A stretch of 42,909 nt of DNA, taken from positions 1 through 42,909 of the forward strand of contig JAFVHN010000029.1 in assembly GCA_017474515.1 (NCBI GenBank), read 5' to 3'. The position numbers and the translations under genes are program-made. Origin of the DNA: Prevotella sp. GTDB taxonomy: Bacteria; Bacteroidota; Bacteroidia; Bacteroidales; Bacteroidaceae. This document shows positions 15,094 through 24,090 of the stretch, piece by piece. How positions within the stretch are numbered: the first letter of the stretch is position 1; each line of letters begins with the position of its first letter. A model generated the notes under the pieces. The model saw only the letters and a list, made by a program, of their open reading frames with translations, had not been told where the DNA came from and did not search any database.

Positions 15094-18000
15094 ATGAAAA
15101 GAGTCCTTATTTTCTTCGCCCTGACACTGACGGTGTTGACATCCCGTGCCGCCGTTGTCATTAACTCATCAAATTTCCCCAACAACACGTTCCGCCAATG
15201 GGTGAGCGACAACTGCGACACCGACGGCGACGGCATGCTCAGCGACAGCGAGTTGCAGGCCGTGAAAATCATCAACGTGCAGAACTTAGGCATCAGCAAC
15301 CTGAAGGGCATTGAGTACTTCACCGCCCTTACCGTGCTGAACTGCTCTACGAACTCACTGACTACGCTGAACATCTCGCAGAACACGGCGCTGAAACGCC
15401 TGATGTGCAACAACAACAAGCTGACGGCCCTCAACGTGTCGGCCAACACGAGCCTCACCTTCATCAATTGCTGCAACAACAACATTCAGGGCACGATGAT
15501 GACGGCTTTCATCAACAGCCTGCCTACCGTGAGCAGCGGAAACGGAAAACTCACACTGGTGAGCAACGTGGAGGGCGACAACGAGCAAAACACCTATTCG
15601 ACGGCCAACGTACAGGCTGCCGTGGCTAAGGGATGGAGCGTCATGGATTCCTACGGCGAATCGCTCCTTATCACCCTCGACGCCGTACACTTCCCCGACG
15701 CCACGTTCCTCAACTACATCAAGCAGAACATCGACACCAACCACGACAACATTCTCAGCGACGAGGAGATAGCAGCCACCACCCACATCAATGTGAGCGG
15801 CATGGGCATTGCCGACCTGACGGGCGTCGGCTATTTCACCGCCCTCGAGCACCTCTACTGCCGACGTAATGCACTGACAGAGATTGACGTCAGCAAGAAC
15901 CTCGAACTGCAGGAACTCTACTGCAACGACAACCAGCTGACCAGCCTCTCGCTGTTCAGGAACGACAAGCTCTGGAACATCATTTGCTTCAACAACCAAA
16001 TCAACAGCACCAGCATGGGCTCGCTCATCAGCAGCCTGCGCCCTGCCTATATGGGTCTGGGCGGCTTAGATATCTGCAGCACACAGAGCCATGAGGGCAA
16101 CGCCAAGCCCACCAATGCTCAAATACACCAAGCCAACGCAAAAGGCTGGCGCGTCTATGAAGCGTTCAGCGAAAACAGTGAACATGAGCTGGTGGCCACG
16201 GGAACATACATCGGCAGCAACAACTTCCCCGACAACGCTTTCCGCAACTATGTGGCCTCCACTGCCGTTGACACCGACGGCGACGGCGTGCTCAGCGACG
16301 ACGAGCGGCTGGCGGTCACCGACATCAACATCGGCGGCCTCGGCGTGGCCGACCTTACCGGCATCGCCTTCTTTCCCGAGGTCACCATCCTGCGTGCCGG
16401 CAACAACCAGCTCACCACGCTCGACCTCTCGCCCTGCACCAAACTGCAGCGCCTCTATTGCCAGTACAACCAGCTCACGGGCCTCGACCTCTCGCCCTGC
16501 ACCCAACTGCTGAACGTCACCTGCTTCAACAACCAAATAGGCAAGGATGCCATGAACCGCCTTTTCTTCTGCCTGCCCACGGTGTCCGCCACCGCCACCA
16601 TCGTGGCCTACTCCACCGCCGCCGGCGAGGGCAACGCGCCGTGTAATGCGATACAGGTGAAAGAGGCCGCAGAGAAAAAATGGAATGTGGAATACTTCGA
16701 CGCCACGGCGAACGCCACGACACCCTTCCAGATTACGCTCACCCAGGAAAACTTCCCCGACCCCGCCTTCCGCAGCTACATCTTCAGCAATATCGACAAG
16801 AACCACGACAACGTGCTCAGCCGCCAAGAGATAACAGCCGCCACCGCCATCAACGCGCGAGGCTATGCCATCGCCGACTTCACCGGCATCGAACTGTTCA
16901 CCGAACTGAAGGAGCTCACCACGGGCTATGTCCCCATGGACTTTCTCGACGTTACCAGGAACACCAAGCTGCAAACCCTCGACTGCTCGGCCAACCAGCT
17001 GCAAAGGCTCTACGTGGCCGGCACCGACCTGCGCACCCTGCGCTGCCAGCGCAACCATTTCAACAGCGACGCATGGCAGAAAATCATCAGCGACCTGCCC
17101 GCAAAGAGCGGCACTGCCGGCACACTCGTGGCTTTCGACATGGTGTATGAGGAAAACAACGAGGTGCTGAGCGCTGAACTGATAGCAATGGCAGGCAACA
17201 AAAACTGGACCATCTATTCCTGCGACTTCAACACCCTGACAGAGGTGGAGCCCCTGGAACCCGTGGAAATCAACGCCCTCAACTTCCCCGACGGCAACTT
17301 CCGCCAATTCGTACGCAACTCCTACGACACCAATCACGACGGCACACTCAGCACCGCCGAGATAGAGCCGGTGACCAAGATGCAGTGCCAGGACCGCAAC
17401 ATTGCCGACCTCACCGGCATAGGCTTCTTCACCAACCTGCGCATGCTCAATTGCTACGGGAACAGCCTCACCAGCCTCGACCTCTCCCACAACAAAGCAC
17501 TGCATATGCTCTATTGCGGGGAAAACAGCCTCACCAGCCTCGACCTCTCGCACAACAGGGCCCTGAGGACACTCAACGTGGAATGCAACAGGCTCACCGC
17601 CCTCGACCTCTCGAACAACATTGCAATTCAGAGCCTCAATGTGGAAAGCAACCAACTCGTGGCGCCCCCCGACCTCTCGCACAACCCCAACCTCACCTCG
17701 CTCTGTTGCAGCCACAACAATTTCTCCCCCTCCGCCGTCGATGCCATCATCAACGCCCTGCCCATTGCGGCCACCGCCAGCCATGCACAGCTCACCTTCA
17801 ACCACGATGCCGTAAGCCCCTTGCAGGTGTATGACGCGCGCCGCAAGAATTGGAACGTGAACTACTTCGACACCGAAGGCTACCGCAGAATGATTTCGAA
17901 CATGGGACTGGGCGACGTCGCCATCGACGACCAGCGCTTCTTCCCCGACGCCGCCCTGCGCACCTACGTCAGCGAAAACATCGACACCAACCACGACGGA

Positions 18001-19440
18001 ACGCTCACCGCCCTCGAGGCAGCCGCCGTCACCGACCTCAACGTCAGCGGCCTCAACATTGCCAACCTCCACGGCACAGGCTTCTTCCGCAACCTGCAAA
18101 CCCTGCGCTGCAACGACAACCAGCTCACCAGCCTCAACCTCTCGTTCTTCAACTTTCTCAAGAGGGTGGAATGCTACCGCAACAAAATAGGCAACCAGGC
18201 CATGGACAACCTCTTCGAAAGCCTGCGGTCCAAAATTCCCGGCGACCAGGCAATCCTCATTCCCACCTACACAGGGAGCGGCGAGGGCAACCAGGCCGTC
18301 ACCGACCGCCACATTGCCGAGGCCGCCAACAACAGGTGGGCCGTTTATTCCTACAACGGCTCGTCGTATACAACCATGCAGCAGTCGCAAGTGCCCATCA
18401 ACGCCCTCAACTTCCCCGACAACCACTTCCGCCAATGGGTGGCCAACATCGCCGACACCGACGGCAACCTCGCGCTCAGCTACCAGGAGAGAAGCAACGT
18501 CAGGAGCATCAGCCTCATCGATGGCGCCCTGGCCGACCTCACAGGCATCGCCTACTTCACCGAGCTCACCGAGCTGTATGTCACGAGCAACAACCTCACC
18601 ACCCTCGACCTCACATCCTGCACCAAGCTGGGCGAACTCCACTGCTCCTTCAACCAGCTCACCGACCTGCGCCTGCCGGCCAGCGGCATGCTCCGCACCC
18701 TGGGCTGCGCCGACAACCAGCTCACCAACCTCGACCTCTCCCGCCAGCAAGCCCTCGTCACCCTGGGCTGCGCCGGCAACCGGCTCACCAACCTCTCCCC
18801 CCGCCACTGCCCCATGCTGCGCAACCTTTTCTGCGACAACAACGCCCTGGCCATGCTCGACCTCTCGCGCAATGCCGACCTGGAAGTCCTCTCCTGCAGC
18901 AACACCCTGCTCGGGGAGCTCAACGTCGCCCACAACACAGGGCTCACCACCCTCCACTGCGACGGCAACCAGCTCACCACCCTCGACCTCTCGTCGTGCA
19001 TCCCCCTCAAAGAGCTTGACATCCACCAGAACAACATCCGTGGCGAAGGCATGGACAACCTCATCAACAGCCTGCCCGAACGCACCGACAACCCCGCCGC
19101 CAACGGGCAGGACCACATTTTGTACATCATAGACATCTGCCCCGACAGCGGCGACCACGAACACAACCTCTGCACACAGACGCAGGCAGACGCCTGCATG
19201 GCCAAAGGCTGGACCCTCAAAGCACGGGTGCGGCACAGCTCCGATGGCGACAACTGGTGCAACTGGCTCGGACCCGACAACCCCGCGCCCACGGCCGTCA
19301 CCACACCCGAAACAACCCCACAGCCAACCGCCGCCGCCGCCGACAACTACTATTACTCGCTCGACGGAAGGAGAATAAACCAAAAGCCACACAAACCCGG
19401 CATATATATTCATAACGGGAAAAAAGTCGTGGTGAAATAA
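15094..19440 (+). CDS. Giant surface LRR protein with seven EF-hand modules and T9SS signal
   Basis: 1448 residues. The signal peptide is MKRVLIFFALTLTVLTSRAA; the upstream frame to 14950 overlaps the promoter and is rejected. Seven modules of about 160-220 residues follow. Each opens with FPDxxFRxxV, then a calcium-binding EF-hand-like loop (e.g. DTDGDGMLSDSE), then internalin-like LRRs (LTxLDLSxCTxLxxLxCxxNQ). The loops start at 15216, 15733, 16270, 16795, 17327, 17983 and 18454. The seventh, DTDGNLALSYQE, is the most degenerate. The C-terminus SLDGRRINQ...GIYIHNGKKVVVK is a T9SS signal, so export to the surface or medium is expected. Such proteins act in adhesion; the ligand is unknown. 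Repeat copy C follows 60 bp after the stop. A 1161-codon antisense open frame is a by-product of the GC-rich codon use. Confidence 0.9.
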   Translation: MKRVLIFFALTLTVLTSRAAVVINSSNFPNNTFRQWVSDNCDTDGDGMLSDSELQAVKIINVQNLGISNLKGIEYFTALTVLNCSTNSLTTLNISQNTALKRLMCNNNKLTALNVSANTSLTFINCCNNNIQGTMMTAFINSLPTVSSGNGKLTLVSNVEGDNEQNTYSTANVQAAVAKGWSVMDSYGESLLITLDAVHFPDATFLNYIKQNIDTNHDNILSDEEIAATTHINVSGMGIADLTGVGYFTALEHLYCRRNALTEIDVSKNLELQELYCNDNQLTSLSLFRNDKLWNIICFNNQINSTSMGSLISSLRPAYMGLGGLDICSTQSHEGNAKPTNAQIHQANAKGWRVYEAFSENSEHELVATGTYIGSNNFPDNAFRNYVASTAVDTDGDGVLSDDERLAVTDINIGGLGVADLTGIAFFPEVTILRAGNNQLTTLDLSPCTKLQRLYCQYNQLTGLDLSPCTQLLNVTCFNNQIGKDAMNRLFFCLPTVSATATIVAYSTAAGEGNAPCNAIQVKEAAEKKWNVEYFDATANATTPFQITLTQENFPDPAFRSYIFSNIDKNHDNVLSRQEITAATAINARGYAIADFTGIELFTELKELTTGYVPMDFLDVTRNTKLQTLDCSANQLQRLYVAGTDLRTLRCQRNHFNSDAWQKIISDLPAKSGTAGTLVAFDMVYEENNEVLSAELIAMAGNKNWTIYSCDFNTLTEVEPLEPVEINALNFPDGNFRQFVRNSYDTNHDGTLSTAEIEPVTKMQCQDRNIADLTGIGFFTNLRMLNCYGNSLTSLDLSHNKALHMLYCGENSLTSLDLSHNRALRTLNVECNRLTALDLSNNIAIQSLNVESNQLVAPPDLSHNPNLTSLCCSHNNFSPSAVDAIINALPIAATASHAQLTFNHDAVSPLQVYDARRKNWNVNYFDTEGYRRMISNMGLGDVAIDDQRFFPDAALRTYVSENIDTNHDGTLTALEAAAVTDLNVSGLNIANLHGTGFFRNLQTLRCNDNQLTSLNLSFFNFLKRVECYRNKIGNQAMDNLFESLRSKIPGDQAILIPTYTGSGEGNQAVTDRHIAEAANNRWAVYSYNGSSYTTMQQSQVPINALNFPDNHFRQWVANIADTDGNLALSYQERSNVRSISLIDGALADLTGIAYFTELTELYVTSNNLTTLDLTSCTKLGELHCSFNQLTDLRLPASGMLRTLGCADNQLTNLDLSRQQALVTLGCAGNRLTNLSPRHCPMLRNLFCDNNALAMLDLSRNADLEVLSCSNTLLGELNVAHNTGLTTLHCDGNQLTTLDLSSCIPLKELDIHQNNIRGEGMDNLINSLPERTDNPAANGQDHILYIIDICPDSGDHEHNLCTQTQADACMAKGWTLKARVRHSSDGDNWCNWLGPDNPAPTAVTTPETTPQPTAAAADNYYYSLDGRRINQKPHKPGIYIHNGKKVVVK

Positions 19441-19500
19441 AACGGGGGGTGAAGTTGATTTTACGGCCAAAACAGGCGGATAAGGTGACTGGTCAAAATT

Positions 19501-19705
19501 GGTAAAAAATATTGACAAAAACACAATATTTTTAGCCGTTTTGTAAAGCATTGATAATCAGAGGCTTTAAAAACGGCACAAGTTTGACCGCAAATCTCGG
19601 GGAGAAATCTTGAAGATTTCACTTCTCAATCTTCAAGATTTCTCCCCGAGATTTGCGGTCAAACACTTTTAGAGGACTAAAATTCCTTGAAAAATCTTGA
19701 CAAAA
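19501..19705 (+). repeat. 205-bp palindromic element, copy C (longest stem)
   Basis: Begins GGTAAAAAATATTGACAAAA and ends TTGAAAAATCTTGACAAAA. The centre, about 19586-19672, is a nearly perfect palindrome with arms of roughly 38 bp: GTTTGACCGCAAATCTCGGG pairs with CCCGAGATTTGCGGTCAAAC and the inner GAGAAATCTTGAAGATT pairs with AATCTTCAAGATTTCTC. It carries a TTGATAATCA word upstream of the stem, as does copy A. It lies between two convergent genes. Confidence 0.87.
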
Positions 19706-19718
19706 AGGCAGCGCAGCG

Positions 19719-20360
19719 CTATCCGATTTTTTCCGCCATCCGCTTCCCGGCCTCAAAAGCCTTTTGCAAGTCCTGCTCCCAATGCTCGTCGCGCCATTGC
19801 CTCTTGGCCTCCTCGGAAAATCCCGCAAGCTCATAGCGGTCGTAGTTCTTCACCTGATAGGTGTTGTAGGCCGTCAGGCGTTCCGGCTCGCCGAGGGCTG
19901 CCGTTATGCAATATTCCATTGAGCCGTAGCCCTGGCTGTTGTTGCGTTCCGGCGTTCCGTTCATGGTTTCAATGAGTACCACGGGCATGCGTTTGGGAGC
20001 CGTCATGCTATAGTCGTTGTACGAAAGCCAGGGGAAGGCCAGGCGCTCCAGGAACGTGCGCATCTGCCCCGTCACGTCGCCGAAGTAGATGGGCGAGCCC
20101 AGCACCAGCCCGTCGGCCTGCGCTATTTCTTCCAGCACCGGAGTGAGGGCGTCCTTATACTTGCAGACGTTCGACGCCTTGCCCTTCACCTTGCAGGCCA
20201 TGCACGACATGCAGCCCCTGTAGGCGATGTCGTACAAGCGCACAATCTTCACTTCAACCCCATTGCCCGCCGACCGTGCACCCTCGGCAAACTTCTGGAG
20301 CATCGAGGCCGTATTGAAAACCTTTCTCGGGCCTCCGTCGATAATAATAACTTTCTTCAT
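19719..20360 (-). CDS. NAD(P)H-dependent FMN reductase / iron-sulfur flavoprotein
   Basis: 213 residues of the flavodoxin-like fold. The N-terminus KKVIIIDGGPRKVFNTASMLQKF matches the FMN phosphate-binding pattern of these reductases. YRGCMSCMACKVKG plus a later Cys (C-x2-C-x2-C-x9-C) resembles the compact iron-sulfur site of iron-sulfur flavoproteins. LVLGSPIYFGDVTGQMRTFLERL is the conserved flavin-contacting segment. It should act in the cytoplasm, passing electrons between reduced nicotinamide, flavin and an unknown acceptor. It stands near a flavodoxin lipoprotein (22466) and a DUF362 protein (21420), but is separated from them by an SGNH hydrolase. Repeat copy C begins 14 bp downstream of its stop. 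Confidence 0.85.
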   Translation of the reverse strand: MKKVIIIDGGPRKVFNTASMLQKFAEGARSAGNGVEVKIVRLYDIAYRGCMSCMACKVKGKASNVCKYKDALTPVLEEIAQADGLVLGSPIYFGDVTGQMRTFLERLAFPWLSYNDYSMTAPKRMPVVLIETMNGTPERNNSQGYGSMEYCITAALGEPERLTAYNTYQVKNYDRYELAGFSEEAKRQWRDEHWEQDLQKAFEAGKRMAEKIG

Positions 20361-20501
20361 TTTCTTTGGTTAACGCGTTATCATTCAATTCATTTGGGGA
20401 AAAGATTTTGAAATCTTTAAAGTATGAGTTATGAGATATGAGTTTTACTGCCGCCATAGCTCATAATTAATAACTCAAAACTTAAATCCCCCCTGGGGGG
20501 A

Positions 20502-21164
20502 TTACATCCCTGCTTCCAACAACTGCTCGCAGATGCTTTTCATGCCGCTGATAGACGGATGTCCGTTCTGCTTCTCTATGTCGTGGAGTTCAACGAGCTT
20601 CACCTGGTAATGCCGGCATATTTCGCGCATCGACTCGTTGATGGGCTCCCTCAGCTCCGAGTTCAAGATGAAGCAGAGGGTTGCCGAGGAATAGCGTTTC
20701 TGAAGCATGTCGATCAGGCAGGCAAGGGCGGGACGGAAATTCTTGCAGTCGTCTTTCGTCCAGCCGGCATACTGATACTCGCCCACGGGAGAGTTGGCCC
20801 AGGCGTCGTTGGTGCCGCCGAAGACAAAGATAATGTCGGGATGGCCAAGGCTGTCCACACGCGAGATGAAATTGTTGCGCGACGTGTCCATCCGCCCGAA
20901 CCCCGTGCCGCAGATGGTGGTGCCGCCCCAAGAGTCGTTCTTCTCAAGCGTGTAGCCCTTCGCCTTGATATACAGGCTCCACCAAGTCTGTTCAACCTCC
21001 GTCACATCGTTGCGGTCGTTCGGATAGAACGGAGCGTAATGGGCAGGAATGACGCCCACAAAAGTAGAGTAAGAATCGCCAAGAATTGACACTTTCTTGG
21101 TCTGCGCCGACGATGCGGTAAACGTTGCCGCCATCAGCATAAGTAAAAACAGTTTTTTCTTCAT
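20502..21164 (-). CDS. Secreted SGNH/GDSL hydrolase
   Basis: 220 residues with signal peptide MKKKLFLLMLMAATFTASSAQ. Block I is SILGDSYST with the nucleophilic Ser, block II has the SWGGTTICGTG glycine, and block III is VFGGTNDAW with the Asn. Block V reads EKQNGHPSISGM: the catalytic His is present, but the usual Asp three residues before it is Gln. The enzyme would be an esterase acting in the periplasm or outside, for example on acetylated sugars. The missing Asp suggests a two-residue catalytic set or a different acid, and it may be a family feature. A TAATTTTG box lies upstream on the minus strand at 21225-21232. Confidence 0.85.
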   Translation of the reverse strand: MKKKLFLLMLMAATFTASSAQTKKVSILGDSYSTFVGVIPAHYAPFYPNDRNDVTEVEQTWWSLYIKAKGYTLEKNDSWGGTTICGTGFGRMDTSRNNFISRVDSLGHPDIIFVFGGTNDAWANSPVGEYQYAGWTKDDCKNFRPALACLIDMLQKRYSSATLCFILNSELREPINESMREICRHYQVKLVELHDIEKQNGHPSISGMKSICEQLLEAGM

Positions 21165-21224
21165 GATGTTGATAATTGAATAGTTAATTAGACGAAAGCT
21201 AAACTATTATGAGTTTTAGACTTG

Positions 21225-21232
21225 CAAAATTA
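21225..21232 (-). promoter_or_regulatory. -7 box TAATTTTG of the SGNH hydrolase gene
   Basis: Matches TAnnTTTG on the minus strand, about 60 bp before the ATG at 21164. TTTG words lie upstream at 12 and 16 nt, shorter than the normal spacing. Confidence 0.45.
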
Positions 21233-21385
21233 GGCAAAATCTTGCAAACAAACGAATTTTGGAACAGGAAAAGCACTCTTTTCCGGTAACATCGGGCAAC
21301 GAGCAGGCGAAAGGCCGCGACATGCCTTCTTCATAAACAATCTTAAATATGTGGTGAAATTGCTACAATTCTTCCGCAAAAAGCG

Positions 21386-21393
21386 TAACTTTG
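21386..21393 (+). promoter_or_regulatory. -7 box TAACTTTG of the DUF362 gene
   Basis: Matches TAnnTTTG 26 bp before the ATG at 21420. The best upstream partner, ATTG at 21359-21362, has a 23-nt spacer, so the -33 element is weak. Confidence 0.5.
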
Positions 21394-21419
21394 CCCTTGT
21401 AAAGCGAAAACAACGAATG

Positions 21420-22403
21420 ATGAAAAAGACAACAATGATTGCTGCTTTGATGCTGGTGGCATCGGCAGCCTTTGCACAAAGCACCGTTTACCTGACCAGG
21501 GAAATCAGTCCCGCGGCATTGGTGAAAATCTACAAGGCGCTGGGCGTTCCGGCAAAAGGGCGCGTGGCCGTGAAGATGAGCACCGGCGAGGGCAGCAACC
21601 CCAACTTCCTGAAGCCCGAGCTCGTGAAAGACCTGGTGCTTGAGGTTGACGGCACCATCGTGGAGTGCAACACCGCCTACGGCAACGGACCTGCCGACAA
21701 GAAAGATGAGCGCAACACGTCGGAAAACCACTGGAAGGTCATCGAGCGGCACGGCTTCACAAAGTACTTCCCCGTGGACATCATGGACGAATATGGCGAG
21801 ATACGCATTCCCGTGAAGGACCAGGCGCACATCAAGTACGACATCGTGGGAGCGCACATGGCCAACTACGACTTCATGATTGCCCTCAACCACTTCAAGG
21901 GCCACCCCATGGGCGGCTACGGCGGGGCATTGAAAAACCTGTCAATAGGCTGCGCCAGCCAGAACGGCAAGGCATACATCCACTCGGCGGGCAAGATGGA
22001 AAAGCTCGACATGGGCAAGCTATGGACACCGGAATACATCGGCAACCAGGACGGGTTCCTCGAGAGCATGGCCGCCGCCGCGCAGGCCGTGGTGAACTAT
22101 TTCAAGAAGCAGGAAGGCATCATCTACATCAGCGTGATGAACAACATGTCGATTGATTGCGACTGCGTGGACCATCCCGCCCCCGTGAAGCTCGAAGACT
22201 ACGGCATCCTGGCCTCCACCGACCCCGTGGCCCTCGACCAGGCCTGCATTGACATCATCAACCAGCAGAAGGTGACGGCCAAGAACGACCCCACCGACCT
22301 GCTCAACCGCATAGACAAGCAGCACGGCATCCACACCATTGAGCATGCCGCCGCCATCGGCCTTGGAAGCCGAAAATATACGCTGGTCAGCATTGACAAG
22401 TGA
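21420..22403 (+). CDS. DUF362 family protein, exported
   Basis: 327 residues with signal peptide MKKTTMIAALMLVASAAFAQ. An ATG three bases earlier (21417) is equally possible. The DUF362 pattern is seen in VAVKMSTGEGSNPNFLKPELVKDLV, VECNTAYGNG, the central NHFKGHPMGGYGGALKNLSIGCAS, and LASTDPVALDQACIDII near the C-terminus. Family members are often linked to iron-sulfur proteins; no ferredoxin motif is fused here. CDCVDHP could bind a metal but this is a guess. The flavodoxin lipoprotein gene follows 62 bp downstream on the same strand, so the two probably form an operon and may share a redox process in the envelope. Confidence 0.85.
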   Translation: MKKTTMIAALMLVASAAFAQSTVYLTREISPAALVKIYKALGVPAKGRVAVKMSTGEGSNPNFLKPELVKDLVLEVDGTIVECNTAYGNGPADKKDERNTSENHWKVIERHGFTKYFPVDIMDEYGEIRIPVKDQAHIKYDIVGAHMANYDFMIALNHFKGHPMGGYGGALKNLSIGCASQNGKAYIHSAGKMEKLDMGKLWTPEYIGNQDGFLESMAAAAQAVVNYFKKQEGIIYISVMNNMSIDCDCVDHPAPVKLEDYGILASTDPVALDQACIDIINQQKVTAKNDPTDLLNRIDKQHGIHTIEHAAAIGLGSRKYTLVSIDK

Positions 22404-22465
22404 AAAGTGACAAGTGAAAAATGAAAAGTGAAAAGTGAAAAATACGAACAACCTATTCCACAAAC

Positions 22466-23026
22466 ATGAAAAAGATTTTTATAATGATGGCAGCACTCCT
22501 GGCAATCAGCCTCGGAGCTTGCTCGAAAGCAAACAAAACAAAGGAGAACAATGACAAGAAAGTGCTGGTGGCCTACTTCTCAGCATCGGGCGTCACGAAA
22601 GGTGTGGCCCAGCAGCTGGCAGAGGTGACGGGCGGAACGCTCCACGAAATCAAGCCCGAACAGCCTTACACCGATGCCGACCTCGACTGGCACGACAAGC
22701 AGAGCCGAAGCAGCGTGGAAATGCAGGACAAAAGTTCACGCCCCGCCATCACTGACAAGCTTGCCGACATGAAGGACTACGACGTGGTGTATGTGGGTTT
22801 CCCCATCTGGTGGTACACCTGCCCCACGATTGTCAACACCTTCATGGAGGCCTACGACTTCCAGGGCAAGACGGTCATCCCCTTCGCCACCTCCGGCGGT
22901 AGCGACATCCAGAAAGCGTGCGAAGACCTGAAAGCCGCTTATCCCAATGTCAACTGGAAGAAAGGCAAGCTGCTCAACCACGCTTCCATGGACGACTTGA
23001 AAGAGTGGGTGGAAAGCAATAAATAA
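22466..23026 (+). CDS. Flavodoxin lipoprotein
   Basis: 186 residues. The N-terminus [21 protein letters not shown] has a lipobox (LGAC), so the mature protein should be anchored by lipid at Cys19. The rest is a flavodoxin: [21 protein letters not shown] is the FMN phosphate loop, [19 protein letters not shown] a flavin-contacting segment, and [13 protein letters not shown] the last conserved loop. Membrane-attached flavodoxins of this type carry electrons outside the cytoplasm in many Bacteroidetes. It follows the DUF362 gene with a gap made of GTGAAAAG-type repeats. Confidence 0.9.
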   Translation: MKKIFIMMAALLAISLGACSKANKTKENNDKKVLVAYFSASGVTKGVAQQLAEVTGGTLHEIKPEQPYTDADLDWHDKQSRSSVEMQDKSSRPAITDKLADMKDYDVVYVGFPIWWYTCPTIVNTFMEAYDFQGKTVIPFATSGGSDIQKACEDLKAAYPNVNWKKGKLLNHASMDDLKEWVESNK

Positions 23027-23041
23027 ACCTACGGGAGGGGC

Positions 23042-23455
23042 TCATTCCCCGATGATGGTTACAACCAGTCGTCTGGCGCCACCGTAATCTCTGTATTCAC
23101 AAAAGTAAATTCCCTGCCATGTTCCCATGTTCAGGCGTCCGCGGGAAATGGGAATGGTCAGGCTTACACCGCTGAGGGTTGACTTGGCATGTGCCGGCAT
23201 GTCGTCGGCACCCTCCAACGTATGCTGGTACTCGGGCCTGTTCTCGGGAACCAATCGGTTGAAGATGGTTTCCATGTCAGCCCTCACGTCGGGGTCGGCA
23301 TTCTCGTTGATGCTCAGTCCGCAGCTTGTGTGCTTGCAAAAAATGTTGACGATGCCCGTCGTGGGCAACTGGGGTAGCTGGCGCATAATCTCGCCCGTTA
23401 CCAAATGAAAGCCTCTTGGCTTGGCGGAAAGCGTTATCTCTATTTGCTTTATCAT
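23042..23455 (-). CDS. YjbQ / UPF0047 family protein
   Basis: 137 residues, the typical length of the family. Conserved features are GIVNIFCKHTSCGLSINENADPDVRADME, HAKSTLSGVSLTIPI and GTWQGIYFCEYRD. Members are small cytoplasmic trimers; some have weak thiamine-phosphate synthase activity, but the true role is unsettled. It is convergent with the flavodoxin gene, with stops only 16 bp apart, and shows no operon partner on its own strand. Confidence 0.92.
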   Translation of the reverse strand: MIKQIEITLSAKPRGFHLVTGEIMRQLPQLPTTGIVNIFCKHTSCGLSINENADPDVRADMETIFNRLVPENRPEYQHTLEGADDMPAHAKSTLSGVSLTIPISRGRLNMGTWQGIYFCEYRDYGGARRLVVTIIGE

Positions 23456-23659
23456 TATATAGTAATTGAAGCCCCCTTGGGGGGAAAGAAAAGTGAAATA
23501 CTCCTCAGCTCCATTTCTCTTTGAAAAAAGATGAAAGGGCGAGAAGGCGAATCTCGCTATTTGGCCGCAAAAATATAAAAAAATTGATAAATTGAAAGGG
23601 CAAAATGGTGAAAATGGTGAAAAAAGAGTAAAAGAACGGTGGTTACAGATAAAAATGCG

Positions 23660-23667
23660 TATATTTG
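23660..23667 (+). promoter_or_regulatory. Likely ancestral promoter of the C10 protease gene
   Basis: TATATTTG matches the -7 consensus exactly; the -33 partner is weak. About 25 nt further on comes ATAATGTTTAA (23693-23703), which recurs at 24064-24074. If the sequence between the two copies is taken out, this promoter lies about 60 nt before the ATG at 24091, a normal distance. Confidence 0.5.
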
Positions 23668-23703
23668 CAAGCTAAAACAAATCGTGAGGACGATAATGTT
23701 TAA

Positions 23704-24063
23704 CTCAACTTTCTCAAGTTGATGTAGTTCAGGAGTTACAGGAGTTCAGGAGTTCAGACAATACTTCCAACTCCTTAAAAGTGAGGTGTGGAAAGTGAAA
23801 AGTGAAATGTGAAAAGTGTAAAGTGAAAAGTGAAAAATAAGCCCCCCTCTAATCCCCCCTTGGGGGGAAGACGTACGGCCCAAAGGCTCTCCTTAAAAGT
23901 GAAGAGTGAAAAGTGAAGAGTGAAAAATTTGCTGCCGCTAGAACTATCGTCTGAACTCCCGAACTCCCGAACTCCTGAACTACTTATAACAGATAACTCA
24001 TATAACTAAAAATTCCCTTTTAGCTCCTGTAACTCCAAGAAGTTGAGCGAATGCGAAACATGA
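23704..24063. mobile_element. MITE-like insertion before the C10 protease gene
   Basis: This ~360-bp segment is flanked by the 11-bp direct repeat ATAATGTTTAA (23693-23703 and 24064-24074), as expected for a target-site duplication. Its ends are imperfect inverted repeats: CTCAACTT...AGGAGTTACAGGAG on the left (23704-23744) and CTCCTGTAACTCC...AAGTTGAG on the right (24024-24047). The interior has only repeat words (GTGAAAAG series, CCCCCCTTGGGGGG, CTCCCGAACTCC) and no gene, so it would be non-autonomous. A second left end is at 14822. The ATG at 24067 lies partly in the duplication, supporting the later start of the protease gene. Confidence 0.6.
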
Positions 24064-24090
24064 ATAATGTTTAATCAATATAATGTTACG

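Noticed and set aside
16066-19551. 1161-codon open frame antisense to the LRR giant
   Set aside because: It mirrors the repeats of the plus-strand gene, has low-complexity Val/Gly/Glu-rich composition, and no start context. It results from GC-rich, stop-poor codon use.
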